Below, piece by piece: positions 43,983-55,400 of a stretch of DNA of 64,000 nt. The position numbers and the translations under genes were made by a program. The notes beneath the pieces were generated by a model, which did no database searches, had not been told where the DNA came from, and saw only the letters and a program-made list of their open reading frames with translations. The DNA lies in assembly GCA_018398805.1 (NCBI GenBank), contig JAGFBZ010001537.1, positions 428,501 through 492,500 on the forward strand. The letters are read 5' to 3'. Every line of letters starts with the position of its first letter. The first letter of the stretch is position 1. The stretch is from Hirundichthys speculiger. Its lineage: Eukaryota > Chordata > Actinopteri > Beloniformes > Exocoetidae.

Positions 43983-44192
43983 TTGATCTGGAATAGGCGT
44001 CAAATGACGCGTCAAACGCCCCCTTTTATGTGAACGCGCACAGAGCAGAAAGCAGAAAGCCGCGGTTAACAAAGATAGTTGATAACCACCGTCGTGGTAC
44101 CAGTTATCTCTGATCGCGAGTTTCAGGTTTGTTAAGCCAGCTCACCCAAAGAAAGCCTGGCTGTGTTGAACTTGCTTCGTAGTTCACCCCTC

Positions 44193-44522
44193 TGGTCACT
44201 GGTTTTGTTGTTTGTATGGCTAGTAATGTGAAGCTTAAATGGGTGAAATAACTTGCAGTGACGGTTCGATGCTAAGTTTGATATATTCCAACATATACAT
44301 TTTTTAAATTATTATTATTTTTTATTTATTTATTATTTTTATTTTTTTATTTTTATATTTTTTTTATGTATTTATTTTTATTTTTTTATTTTTTTTATAA
44401 CTATATTGATTGTTTTATATGTATTTTATTGTGATTTATTATTGAACAGGTCACATTTGAAAATAAGATCTTGATCTCAATGTGTCTTACCTGTATAAAT
44501 AAAGGTTAAATAAAATAAATAT
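44193..44522. repeat. T-rich low complexity and a LINE 3' tail
   Basis: 44300-44400 is almost only T and A. AAGATCTTGATCTCAATGTG (44465-44484) followed by CTGTATAAATAAAGGTTAAA and (TAAA)n is a 3' tail common to fish LINEs. No coding part. Confidence 0.6.
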
Positions 44523-45735
44523 AAGCTTAAAACATTCTTTCTTGTTCTGATATACGCCCCCGGCCTATAATGAAGTTAAAATATTGTGTTGAATGTCACG
44601 GATGGTTTGTTTATCCAATGATGTTAACTCAATGGTGGTTGCTGTCTTTTACTTTTTTCTTAAGTAATTGTGTGGTCAGGGGCGCCCTCTGGTGACCATT
44701 CTGAGTAATTAGTTATTTTGGATATCTTTATGTTCCATGCATGTTTATGACTTCTTCATCATTTACATATTGTTTGTTTATTTGTATACTGCAGAGAACC
44801 ACAACCCTGTTCTTTAAGTGGGAAAATAAAGTGAGTTCAATCCATCCAAGGAGTAGCTGCAGTCATTCTGACAGACTTTTGTGCGCCAGCTTCAATTAAT
44901 ATATTTTACAGGTTTTGTTGTTTTGTGTCTCATTTGGTCATATTTTTAATTGGGTTTTGGTGGATTTGTGTCTCCTTTTGTCCATTTTGTATATTTGTAA
45001 TGTTTATGAGTCAGTGTTTTGGTCATTTGTGTTTCTGTGACAATATTTTGGTCAGATTTGGTTTCATGTGGGTCATTTTGTATCTTTTCCTAAATGCATT
45101 TTCTTTTCTTCAGTTTGAATCTCTGCAAGGACACATTAAATTTTTATCTTTTTTAAGGTAAAAAATGATTACGAAGGGCCGTATCTTGGTATATGTGGCA
45201 CATGCAGATACATGGGGCACCAGAGGTCCCCAAGATAAAAGGACATAAATGCTCAGCATCAGTAAGAAATATTTGGGAAAAAATGAAATGACTGTTCTTC
45301 ATTTCTTTCCAACTAAATAAGAACACTGAAGTAACTCTCTGTGTATCATAGTACCAGACCTGGGACTAAGGGCCCCTAGAAGGCCAGAACCGGCCCCTTA
45401 GCTCCAACAACATCAGTAAAGATGCATTTAAATGTCTGGAATATCACACTGGAGCAGTTTGTTGACACTGTTCCACTGATGCTGCATTCAGGGAACCCAG
45501 GAAATATGAAGACCATGATTTCTTTACATTTATACAAACCACAAATTGTTTCCTCTCTGCTGATTGAGGAGAAACTTTGAAACATCAACAACATTTGGTC
45601 TCCACATCTGCTGATGTTTCTGTTCAGCTCCATGAATTTGAAGAAAAATCACATTTAGATTTTAATTTGGAGATAAGAATATGCAGCTAAAATGAATCTG
45701 TTCCATCAATGAACAGACATTTAAAAGAAGCATCT
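44523..45735 (-). repeat. TRIM 3' flank, copy C of the duplicated segment
   Basis: Inverted relative to copies A and B and continuous with the TRIM stop codon at 45860. Since only this copy adjoins a TRIM coding region, it is probably the source or closest to it. It includes the LTR-like piece 44594-44894 and the conserved 85-codon frame (45376-45633). Confidence 0.75.
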
Positions 45736-45859
45736 GCAAAAGAGGAAATAACAACAGAACAACAACTAATAGAACAACATTGTCCCACCAACAATCAGAG
45801 TTGGAGACATTGATCTCTGAGAAATGAACACTCAGCTACAAACTGGAACTACAATCAAT

Positions 45860-47461
45860 CTATTTCAGTTTACATAACTCTGCTGAGCCTCCAGTAGAGG
45901 AACCGATCCCAACTCCAGCGTAGAGCGGCTGAGTGAATGTGGTCTGGACTCTGTGGAGGAGAGTCATGGTTCCAGAGACGCTGTAGAAGGACAGAACACC
46001 TGCTCTGTGATCCAGGTAAACTCCGACTCTGGAGGACCGAGGACCTGAGATGGAGGTTCTGATCTTGTTGTACCAAAATCCATAACTGTTTGAAGAACAA
46101 TATAGAGACCAAGATTTATCATTTCCTCCAAATACACTTTCATACCCGCTCCTTGTTCTGTTGATATTCTTGTATGCGACTGCAACGTCAACTCCATCAG
46201 CTTTCATCTCCACCTCCCAGTAATGGCGTCCAGTCAGACTCTGTTGACTCAACACCTGCCGACATTCAGTGAATCTGTCTGGATGACGAGAATAGGACTG
46301 ATGTTGGTCCATGAATGTCACCTTTCTGTTCTCCTCTGCCAGTAACAGCAGTGTGTTTGCTGTGTTTGGATCCAGAGTGATTTCACATGAATATTTCAAG
46401 AATCCAGCACTGTTCTTTGGCTCTGGTGGTGAATCTGACAGTAAAACATCCACATCAGTGATGATCAGTGAGATGTTTGTCCATGTCTCTCTCAGAAGGT
46501 CCTGTAGTTGACCTTTGACCTCTGACACAGCTGCTGTCACATCCTGAAAGTATGTGAGAGGACGGACGTTGATGCTGGATGAGTGTGTAGACTCACTGAG
46601 TGGTGACAGTGAGAGGTAGTTGTGGAGAAACTGATTGTGATCCTGGGTGTTTGAGAGCTGCTGAAGCTCAGCATCTTTCCTCTTCAGCTCAGTGATCTCC
46701 TGCTGCAGCTTCTCCTCCAGCTCTTTGACTCGACTCACTTCAGTTTCCTGCTGGGATCTGACCTGCTGCTTCACATCAGAGCTTCGTTTCTGGATGAGAC
46801 GGATCAGCTCAGTGAAGATCTTCTCACTGTCCTCCACTGTTTTATCAGCAGAGTGATTGATGTTCTCCACCTCCTGTTGAAGCAGCTTCACATCTTTCTC
46901 TCTGTCCTGGATTCTCTGCTGGATTTCTTGTCGACTCACCTCCAGCTCTCTCTGCCTCTCGGTCCTTTCTGCTGCAGCTGAGACTGTGTCGTGATGTCGC
47001 CAGATGTTGTCCTGCAGGTTCTTGGAGGGCTCCACCAGCTGGTGTTTCTTGAATGTAGGTGAATCATAATGAGGCTGAAGGTGTTTCTCACAGTAAGAGG
47101 CCTGACAGACTAAACAGGACTTGATGGCTTTCAGTTTTCTTCCAGTGCAGACATCACAGCCAACGTCTTCAGGTCCAGCATAGCAGTGATCAGCAGGAGC
47201 AGCTTGGAGTTGAGTCTTCTTCAGCTGCTCCACTAAAACTGCTAACATGGTGTTTCTCCCCAGAACAGGCCTCGGTGTGAACGTCTGCCTACACTGAGGA
47301 CAGCTGGAGATGTTCTTCCTCTCCTCTCCATCCCAGAAGGCTCTAATACAGCTCATACAGTAGCTGTGTCCACAGGGAATAGTCACTGGATCCCTTAAAA
47401 GATCCAGACAGATCGAACAAGAGAAGGTTTCTGTATCCAGCTGATCTCCTTTCTGCTCCAT
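45860..47461 (-). CDS. TRIM-family RING E3 ligase, RING/B-box1/coiled coil/PRY-SPRY, 533 aa
   Basis: An intact one-exon TRIM gene of the fish TRIM25/TRIM16-like group. RING residues 15-57 are C3HC4 (C15, C18, C30, H32, C35, C38, C54, C57). A B-box1-like finger follows (C102, C105, C116, C119, C124, H127). A long coiled coil spans about 160-275. PRY starts near LDPNTAN (363-369), then SPRY with GRHYWEVE (411-418) and VGVYLDHRAGVLSFYSV (479-495) to the end. Such proteins are cytoplasmic ubiquitin (or ISG15) ligases, many virus-inducible; that role is from the family. Unusual: where relatives have a second B-box after LVEPSK..LQ, this protein jumps from NIWRHH (153-157) to DTVSAAAERTERQ, so B-box2 is missing. 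The start ATG at 47461 has G at -3 and +4. GGGTTAAATACAG, about 120 bp upstream, may act as a TATA-like element. Which paralogue this is cannot be told. Confidence 0.92.
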   Translation of the reverse strand: MEQKGDQLDTETFSCSICLDLLRDPVTIPCGHSYCMSCIRAFWDGEERKNISSCPQCRQTFTPRPVLGRNTMLAVLVEQLKKTQLQAAPADHCYAGPEDVGCDVCTGRKLKAIKSCLVCQASYCEKHLQPHYDSPTFKKHQLVEPSKNLQDNIWRHHDTVSAAAERTERQRELEVSRQEIQQRIQDREKDVKLLQQEVENINHSADKTVEDSEKIFTELIRLIQKRSSDVKQQVRSQQETEVSRVKELEEKLQQEITELKRKDAELQQLSNTQDHNQFLHNYLSLSPLSESTHSSSINVRPLTYFQDVTAAVSEVKGQLQDLLRETWTNISLIITDVDVLLSDSPPEPKNSAGFLKYSCEITLDPNTANTLLLLAEENRKVTFMDQHQSYSRHPDRFTECRQVLSQQSLTGRHYWEVEMKADGVDVAVAYKNINRTRSGYESVFGGNDKSWSLYCSSNSYGFWYNKIRTSISGPRSSRVGVYLDHRAGVLSFYSVSGTMTLLHRVQTTFTQPLYAGVGIGSSTGGSAELCKLK

Positions 47462-48894
47462 TTCTCCTCTCGGTTACAAAGACTGAGAGAGTTTCACTTC
47501 CTCATAACTGAAACTAATCAGGGGGGTTCATCAGGCTCAGAGTCCAGGAAGAGGAGTGGCCTGAGAGACAAACTCTGTATTTAACCCTTTATGGAATGGA
47601 AGTTGTTCCATAATTAAATGCAAAGATAACCTCCTCATCTTTAACCCTGAGTTAAACCATTTTCTGTCTCAGTGTTTTTTATTTTTAGACATGTTCCAGG
47701 GATAACTACTGCTCTTTTGATAGTTTTCATAATTCCTGGTCTTAATCAGCAGCAAGAAATATAAAAGTATTTCTACTCGTGTGTTTAGTGTTGTACAGCT
47801 CAAGTATCTGGTGCCTCTGGTCAAATTTAGACTTTTACTGCTCTTAACATTTCAGACTTTCTGGCACCACTAAGGTCACTTTAACATCACGAATGTAGAA
47901 CACTTTGAATCCTGTAAGTCGACCCAGAATAACTCTGAGCTACGATCTAAACATCTATGGTGATTTTTGAAATATCAGCAAGAGACATATTTAAAAAGAA
48001 GAATATCGCAGAGAACATCCTCATTTGAATATTGCACATTTTCTACGTCGGTGACTGTTAAGTCTCTATCATTACTGCAGTTCTGCTGATGTTCGGGGAT
48101 TTAAAGTCTCTGTTCAGTGCAGTAACAGCTCTGGTATCAAAACTGGGTTTCAGCCAGTTTGTCTTTGTACTTCCCTGGATTTCCCTCCAGAGGACAGTCG
48201 CTCAAACAGCTGATGTCTTGGCTGTGATGGGTCCTTGAGGATCTCTGCGGTCAAACTCGAAATGGTTTATTTCACTAAAAAGAAAAAAAAAATTGAACTT
48301 TTTCCCAGAAACTGCAGATGTGATTCCCTCATCCAGTTTACTCACAAACGGGACACCTGAAAGATGAAGCTTTAAAGACTATTTTGATGCAAACGATGCA
48401 GTTTTAGATGAAGTTTGAGCCACTTTTCTCTGTGGAGGAAGTCATGCATGAAAGACTTGGAAAAGGTCTCTGCATCAGATCATTTGACCTTTGTACACAT
48501 GTCTGTACAGAGAATGGAGGATGTCAGCTCTGACACGTCAGCACATGTTGTTCTATCTGTGTTCAGCTGCAGATCTGAAGGGGAGGGAACAAGAGAACAT
48601 GTGGACAGACTGGAGCTGCTGGTTGGAGATCAGGGAGAGGAGGGAGGTTCATCAGGCTCAGAGTCCAGGAAGATCTATGATCAAAGTCCATGTTCAGGAC
48701 AGTATTGGACTCTTGACGTCTGCTGCACGGTCACAGGAACACGTTCAGCAACAGACTCATTCATCATGTGAACAAGGGAACAAGTGAAAAAAAAATCTCC
48801 TCCCAACATCTTCATTCACACATTACCAGCAGATGGCGATAATGCCCTGTAATGTGAGTTGACACCCGCCAGTTTACACCATAGAAAAAGACCA
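47462..48894. other. TRIM upstream region, no second gene
   Basis: About 1.4 kb. The TRIM leader (47525-47552) and 48646-48673 share a 28-bp sequence in the same direction (starts GGTTCATCAGGCTCAGAGTC). This hints at a duplicated piece of TRIM or similar 5' flank. The open frames at 48415-48787 around it have no recognisable domain. Confidence 0.5.
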
Positions 48895-50223
48895 GAGGGG
48901 TGAACCATGAAGCAAGTTCGACACAGCCAGGCTTTATTTGGGTGAGCTGGCTTAACAAACCTGAAACTCTCCATCAGAGATAACTGGTACCACGACGGTG
49001 GTTATCAACTATCTTTGTTAACCGCGGCTTTCTGCTTTCTGCTCTGTGCGCGTTCACATAAAAGGGGGCGTTTGACGCGTCATTTGACGCCTCTTCCGGA
49101 TCAAATGGATAGATGGCGGTCCGTATATTTCAGTCAGGAGGAGCAGGTTTTAATAATGCAGGGCTATGAGGATTTCAAAGAAATCTTTACGGCCAAAAAC
49201 AACACTGTAGGTGCGAATAAAGCCAGAGAGGAGTGCTGGCAAAAAAATGCAGATCGTGTAAATTCGTAAGTTATATTTATTTCACCACTTAATGCACCTT
49301 AATTAATCTCCCTCCCTCTTTTAGAGCGCTTAAACTTTAAACTTAATGCAGCAGATTTAAACATTATGTAGGTCTGACTGTCCCATTATGAATGATAAAT
49401 GAAAATCACTTTAGTTTTTTGCTAAATCTATGTGAAATTAATTTAAGATTTAATATTATCTGTGATACCAATATACACTCACCGGCCACTTTAATAGGTA
49501 CCCTATCACCCTCGGGAATCCTATGAATGAATCATATTAAAACATTTCACATGAAATTCCACGTCACACTGATTATCAATATAATGGACTATTAATTTAT
49601 GTTACCTGATTTAGTAAAACGCTTCTTTTATTTGAAGCGTGGGCAGATGGCCAGGGAATACTACAAACATATTCAGCAGTTCAGTAAGAACAAGTACAAC
49701 CTTTATTCCAGTATTCTGGCTCAGATTTTCTGCATCACCAACTGAATGCATGTAGGTTCCCGCCGCAAAGAAACGCACACCGTTTGCGCTACTGTGAGCG
49801 CACGGCTGCGTTTGGTGGCGCTGCCAATATCTGGCTCAAGCAGATTACAAATGTAACGTATTCCCTCAGCTGGAAATCTCTAGCGTTCATAGAGAATATG
49901 GTCATGTGAAGCCAGCGGATCAATCCGGTCTCTGAATACTCTCCCTCCATTGCACAATCCTGGCGCTCAGGTCAACGGGATTTCTCTAAAAAGGTGATGC
50001 CATCTCTGAAAGAGGTGCTAAGTGAAAGGGCGGCGCTTTTTAGAGCCGATTTGAGCCTAAACTCTGCACATAACCTGCTCCGGACCAGGTTAAGCTTGCA
50101 GAGTAAATTACCATGGTGATCTAGCCAGGTTAAAAGAGAGCCACCTTCGTGGTACTGGAAATCCTGGCTTTAGACTCAACATACCTCGCTAACCCGCTAA
50201 TCTCGCTTCGTAGTACACCCCTC
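48895..50223 (-). mobile_element. PIF/Harbinger-type element, copy 2, inverted to copy 1
   Basis: Ends GAGGGGTGAACCATGAAGCA (left) and ACTACGAAGCGAGATTAGCG (right, inverted). The Myb/SANT ORF is on the plus strand (49105-49269) and the transposase remnant on the minus strand (about 49600-49950), sharing the premature TAG with copy 1 and carrying an extra 2-bp shift. It lacks the SINE insertion of copy 1. Confidence 0.8.
49105..49269 (+). CDS. Myb/SANT-like protein of Harbinger copy 2 (fragment)
   Basis: Same domain as in copy 1 with few changes (VLIMQGYEDFKEIFTAKNNT, KNADRVN in place of KIADRVN). The frame ends after VNS at a TAA that would be an intron boundary or truncation, since full Harbinger Myb proteins are longer. 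Not likely functional on its own. Confidence 0.5.
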   Translation: MDRWRSVYFSQEEQVLIMQGYEDFKEIFTAKNNTVGANKAREECWQKNADRVNS

Positions 50224-50677
50224 AGAGCTGCCAGAGACACAACAAAGCAGGAACAGAGGCTGTCATTGTAAACAATAAGTACATTGGTACATAGATCGTT
50301 AGATAAGGGTTAGCTTTAGGTGATTAGCTTTAGCTTAACGAGATATTTTGACCAAATAAACAAGGTAACCTTGATATCTGGGAGGAGCTGTGTGGTTGAA
50401 TTGCGTATGTCATGATAATTATGTAACGCCTCTGCTGAGATGCCTGAACCATCAGAATGACTATGTGACACTGTCTGTGAATTATGCATGATGTATAGCC
50501 AAAACAAGGAGGGTTATGTAAAATTTTGGATAATTATGTACACCTCTGTATATGTAGATAACCAATCATGAATTGTTATGTGAGGTTTGGGAAATTATGT
50601 ACGCCTATGCAAATGTGAGTCGACCAATCAAGAGTTGTGGAAGACCAAACAGGGACATTTTGGGGCTGATGCAGGCT

Positions 50678-50681
<4 letters not shown>

Positions 50682-50722
<41 letters not shown>
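50682..50722 (+). repeat. (GA)n microsatellite
   Basis: About 20 GA units. Confidence 0.95.
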
Positions 50723-50725
<3 letters not shown>

Positions 50726-51553
50726 AAAATTGAGGAGCAGAAGAATTCGGGGTTGTTCCTGGGGTGTCTTTGAAGAAGCAGGACTGGCTTGGGACCAAGG
50801 AGAGCTGACCACCATATGAAGGAAAATCCTGGGGTAATTCTTCAAGAAAGAAGACAGAAGACGCTCAGAACAGGATCAACCAAGCTTCCAAACTTCTCGA
50901 GAATAGTTAGAGCCTTTTTGGGTTAGCCTAGCTCACTGCTAGTAAGGAGGAGGGGGCCGGATATCAGAGTTCCAGGGGCCTGACCGTGTGCTCTCTCTCT
51001 ACCCTGCATCAGCAGCCTTGACAACACAAAGTGGCCATTTGCTTACATCCCAGCCTGTCCTTGGACCAACCAGATGAATGGATTTGTAAGCCACAGCTTA
51101 ATTTTTCTTTTCCAAGTAGAATTAGTAGATTGTTTAACCAATGAAGGCTGCTGCTTAACCTTGATAATCTGCTTTAATAAATATGAAATTATCATAAGAC
51201 GTCATGGTGGAAATTAAATCTGTCCCCACAATTGTGAAGATTTGGGTGTGCCTCTGCACTAACAACACAGGTTCTTAAAGGTTACTCTAGCACATTATTA
51301 TCACAGATCCTTGGGGCTTGCTGTCCAAGCCACTAAAACTTAACCTAGACAGTAACAAGAGCCCAGATCATAAGGGGAGAGCTGCAGTTAACAAATGTGA
51401 CCAATAGCTGGACTTAGAGCTACCAGGCTGTTCCTCTTAGGTCAGTTATTGGAGGGAGAAGGTTTCGGCATTTGGATGAATAGTATGCAGTGAGGCTAGG
51501 CGAATCCTCCCTGACACCAGTTTAAATGAGTTGAGGAAATCTAGTGAGGTGAA

Positions 51554-51571
51554 CCCCCCCCCCCCCCCCCC
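51554..51571 (+). repeat. 18-base C run
   Basis: Homopolymer in GGTGAA-C18-AAACAG. Confidence 0.9.
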
Positions 51572-51660
51572 AAACAGCAACAGACCCAAAGAGATGGAGA
51601 GCTGGTCCCGGTGACAGACTCTGCTAGTCAGAGGCTGAACTGAACCTGGGGGATCTGACA

Positions 51661-53396
51661 CCACCTACAACATAACAATCGCTTCCATGGAGTTTTGAAA
51701 TCACGCGAACGTGAGCTAATGCTAACGTGTGCAAGCCAGTAGCAGTCTCCCCTCCCCTCCCCTCCCCTCTCCTCTCCTTCATCTCTCTCATAAAAAGCTT
51801 CTATGAGATTAAAAAAAATTACTGAACCTCATTTACCTTAATTAAGGGTATTAATTTAAATGGAACCACAAGTCAAAATCCTTTAAATGTTAATCTTTTT
51901 TAGTTTGTAATTTTGATGCATGTATTTCCATCAGTTCAAGGAGCCTTTATTTTTTATATCAGTCAGTAATGAACCTTATTTAAGTTAATGTGAGATATCA
52001 AATAGGTTTGTCTGATAGCGTTACAAAAATGTTTGAGAGGCTTGACAATAGTTTTTCAATGGAAAAAATAAATATCTGTTCATTTAAAGAGTCCAAACTA
52101 TTTTTTGATTTTGTTTATAGTATTGATGTAATGATCTTAGGTATATGTGTGTGTTATCAGTTATTGGTATCGGTTTTAAAAAACAGTTATCGTTCATCCC
52201 TACTTTGCATTACTGAGTCTTACAGGGGGACTGACAATGAAAATTAGCCTTCTGGCTATAATTGGGTATATTTACATTTTAAATGTTAATTAATATACAA
52301 TGTCCCTCTACACTAAATAAAGTGATTTAAAAAAAAACTCATCAAGGACTACAAGGTAAATTCAAACATTTCAAATTAAAATAAAATGTAATCTAAATTT
52401 ACCAGAATATGTTTACTTGACCCCTGCAACAGCAGCGGGTATAAAGCAGGTTAGAAGATGAGTGAATGTTTACTTGAATGATAACAATTGTATATCGCAT
52501 GATGAAATTTTGCATGAAAAGCAAAAAAAAATGAAAATTGACAGAGTTGAGCGAAGTATTGAATGATTGAGGCTGAAAATGTCAATAAATTAAATCACAT
52601 CCTGACATAAAAAATGAAGTGAAATTTGAGGCGATGATTATCTCTCCACGCTTCTCTTTTTTCCTCTCCTTTTCCTCTTTCCTTCACTTCTCTGCTTGGT
52701 TTTCTCTCCTCTGTCCTCTCCTCAGCGTGCTACATGCACATCTGTGTCATTCAGTGTTTCCAATAACGAGAGACGGGAAATAAAGTTGAGTAATCACCAG
52801 GGAGGATAATTAGTTGCATGAGTATTGGCAACTAATCGCAATACAATATGTATCATGATACTTGGGTCACGATATGATATTATCATGATATCACGGTATA
52901 TTGCGATATTCTACCCAGTTAATATCACAATTAAAAGTAGAGCTAAATATATGCACATTTAAATTTTAAACAATTTAAATGTGAAAATTAAACAATTTTC
53001 CTAAAAATTCCTAAAAAATCGATATTATATTGGGCAGCGAAAACCATGATATATTGCCAAATCGATTTTTTTTCACACTCCTAGTTGTTCGAGTGTGAAA
53101 GCGACTGCAAACTTCAGCTGTTATCAAAATACTGATATTTTTCGACACTAGTCTCCAACTTAAATAAAACTAATTAAGCTGTTATATGCACCTGAACATG
53201 GATCCAGGTGTATCTTCCAGGATATCAGCAGAGAGGCAGCTCAGAAGGACCAGGGTGAGGAAGCTTTAGATGAGAGATGATGGCGAGGAGAGGAGACTTA
53301 GTGGTGGCTTTCTCACGTTAGCTCAACTTAGCTCACGTTTGCTCACGTTAGCGCGATTTCAAAACTCCATGGAAGTGACAGTTATGTTTCAGGTGG
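51661..53396 (+). mobile_element. non-coding DNA transposon with ~56-bp terminal inverted repeats
   Basis: Left end CCACCTACAACATAACAATC; right end, inverted, CCACCTGAAACATAACTGTC. Both continue with CTTCCATGGAGTTTTGAAAT and an ACGTGAGC motif, about 85-90% alike over 56 bp. No transposase inside. Target duplication is not clear, so the superfamily is open. It contains the MITE at 52811-53083. Confidence 0.6.
52811..53083 (-). repeat. hAT-type MITE nested in 51661-53396
   Basis: On the minus strand it starts TAGGAGTGTGAAAAAAAATC and ends near CCAATACTCATGCAACTA. It shares the interior (GGTAGAATATCGCAATATA-type and ATATCGATTTTT) with the tandem element at 61889-63813, of which it is a single-copy relative. 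Confidence 0.65.
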
Positions 53397-54775
53397 CTGA
53401 TCAGGTTTGACGTTTTAAAGCTTGTGCTATTTTTCCCTCCTTCGCTTGGAGCATTTGTCACAAATAACCAGCGAACTATCTTCTTCTGAAACTTGAACGA
53501 AGTACTACGCAGTCGCCTCCATGTTGTAAATTCCTCCGTTCCCTTGTTTGCTAGTCGTTCTTTCAGCCTTTTCTATTTTTTATGTGTTACATGTGGAAAA
53601 AATACTATGAATATCGACTCAAGTCAGCAACTACCAAAAGAGTTGTTTTCTGGCATGAGGGGGTATTCTTGTTTTTCCTGATTGAGTAATCGTTTTTCTG
53701 ATTATGCCGATGTCACTTGAACATAACATTCACTGCCGGTCATTCAAGGTTCAGAGGGAGCGAGACACTGCTGTGTTGACAGATATGTTATTGGGGCTAT
53801 TCATCATGATATCGGTCTTATCGGGATGACATCATAATTTCCTGTTATCAGCCAGATAGTTATTGGGTCGAAATTTATCGGGTTGAAAATTATCGGGTCA
53901 ATAATTATTGTGCATCCCTACTTCTAGAGCTTGATGTCCTAAAGTTGTCCCCAAAAATCCTGTCACTGCAACATTAGCTTACAGCTTGAGTGCACATGTT
54001 TCAAGCTGTTTTTATTTCAACTTGTTGCACGATATTAACTTGTGCTGTCTTTGGGTCAGTGAAGGGGAGTTAGATCAGCATTATCAAATTATTACCACCA
54101 TTATATTACTCATGATACCGAAACAGGAGTTCTGTTCTTCAAGATGAAACGTACAAATAAAAAGCATGTCCTTTAAAATGCACCGAATGTTCCTGAAGCA
54201 TGTCGAATGTTTAAGATTAAAAAGGCGGTTTGCAAACCCTGTTAGGGTGAACTGGGCTGATCTGCCACACAAACTTAATAGAAAATGTTTTATTGAAAAA
54301 ATAAAGGTGCTGAATTAAACGGTTGCCTCATTTTTTTGAAGTCATTCTGTCAATACACAAAAGCATTAAGAACAAATTTAAGCAATTTAAAATGCAGAAA
54401 AATGTCAAATGTGTAAATGTTACTTACATATAGTCCTAAAATTATTAAAATTACCTGGAAAATCCATTGATTTTAGGTGAGATTTTTCAGTTTGAAGCAG
54501 TCAGTCTGAGTAAAACTTACAGAGGAGAGTAAAATTCAATGACTATATTAATCATTAAGTTACCTGAGGTTTGCTAGTAAAAGTACCTTCTATTCTGCAA
54601 GTAAGGTTTACTCAGTGATCACTCTTGTAGAATTTATTTCAGTTTCTAAGTGCAAAAACTTTCCTAAGTTCCCACGTAAATAATACTCCACATTTTCATT
54701 CAGTGCATAAACAACAGTCTTTAAATCCTAGCACTTAGTGATAACTCTAAAAAACTATAATCAGAATCAGGAAAA
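53397..54775. other. intergenic, AT-rich, one possible MITE end
   Basis: Near 53830-53918 GTTATTGGGTCGAAATTTAT and AATAATTATTGTGCATCCCT match the end of a common hAT MITE; the other end was not found. Otherwise no feature. Confidence 0.4.
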
Positions 54776-54930
54776 GCATTTATTCATCTCAGGGTTCGTG
54801 TCCCAATGGCGCCCCCTTGTGGCAGAAGTGATTTACTGATCTGTGTTCATGATAAAACTGTTGGTGATAAAATGCATGTGAAGCACAGGATGGAGAAATA
54901 ATTAAAAAGAAAAAGAAGAAGGAACTGATC
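54776..54930 (+). repeat. local direct duplication, first copy
   Basis: 155 bp with CCAATGGCGCCCCCTTGTGG and TGCATGTGAAGCACAGGATG; about 92% like 55192-55350. Confidence 0.85.
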
Positions 54931-55191
54931 TTCCTGTCTGTTTACAAAGAAGTGTGTTTTTAAAAATACTTCTTACTCACTTGTTAACCAAAGTTCCTCC
55001 GTCTGCTCCTCAAACTATGTTCCTTTAACAATAACATGTTTCTTTTCCTCCTAAACATCACTGCAACTGAATTATAGATTCATCATCTGTGTACAAAACT
55101 GGTTTCTCATGTTTCTATGATACAGCAATATGATTTTTATATATTGAAACCAGTTGGTTTGAGCTGTAAACCCGTTATAAAACCCATTAAA

Positions 55192-55350
55192 GCATTAATT
55201 CATCTCAGGGTTTGTGTCCCAATGGCGCCACCTTGTGGCAGAAGTGATTTAGTGATTTGTGTTCATGATAAAACCGTTGGTGATAAAATGCATGTGAAGC
55301 ACAGGATGGAGAAATAATTAAAAAGCAAGAAGAAGAAGAAGGAACTGATT
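55192..55350 (+). repeat. local direct duplication, second copy
   Basis: 159 bp; differs from 54776-54930 by scattered substitutions and an AGAAG insertion. The 260 bp between them show nothing else. Confidence 0.85.
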
Positions 55351-55400
55351 TAAATAATAATGATAATAACAGAACTTACATTCATAAGTCACCACTTTTT

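Larger units (their letters stand above)
42726..44192 (+). mobile_element. PIF/Harbinger-type element, copy 1
   Basis: The ends GAGGGGTATACTACGAAGCG and, inverted, GAGGGGTGAACTACGAAGC form terminal inverted repeats. Inside are a HARBI1-like transposase start (plus strand, 42968-43315) and a Myb/SANT-like ORF (minus strand), the two-gene arrangement of Harbinger elements. The transposase catalytic part is missing. A second, oppositely oriented copy is at 48895-50223. Confidence 0.8.
50224..51660 (+). repeat. LTR-like tract with duplicated CCAAT enhancer units
   Basis: Two related ~62-bp units (about 50514-50575 and 50576-50637) each end with CCAATCA (CCAAT at 50562 and 50624). They are followed by a GA microsatellite (50682-50722), ACATAAAAA as a TATA-like box, and AATAAA near 51175. 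This order resembles U3-R of an LTR, but no TG..CA ends, tRNA primer site or gag/pol sequence could be fixed. Confidence 0.3.
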
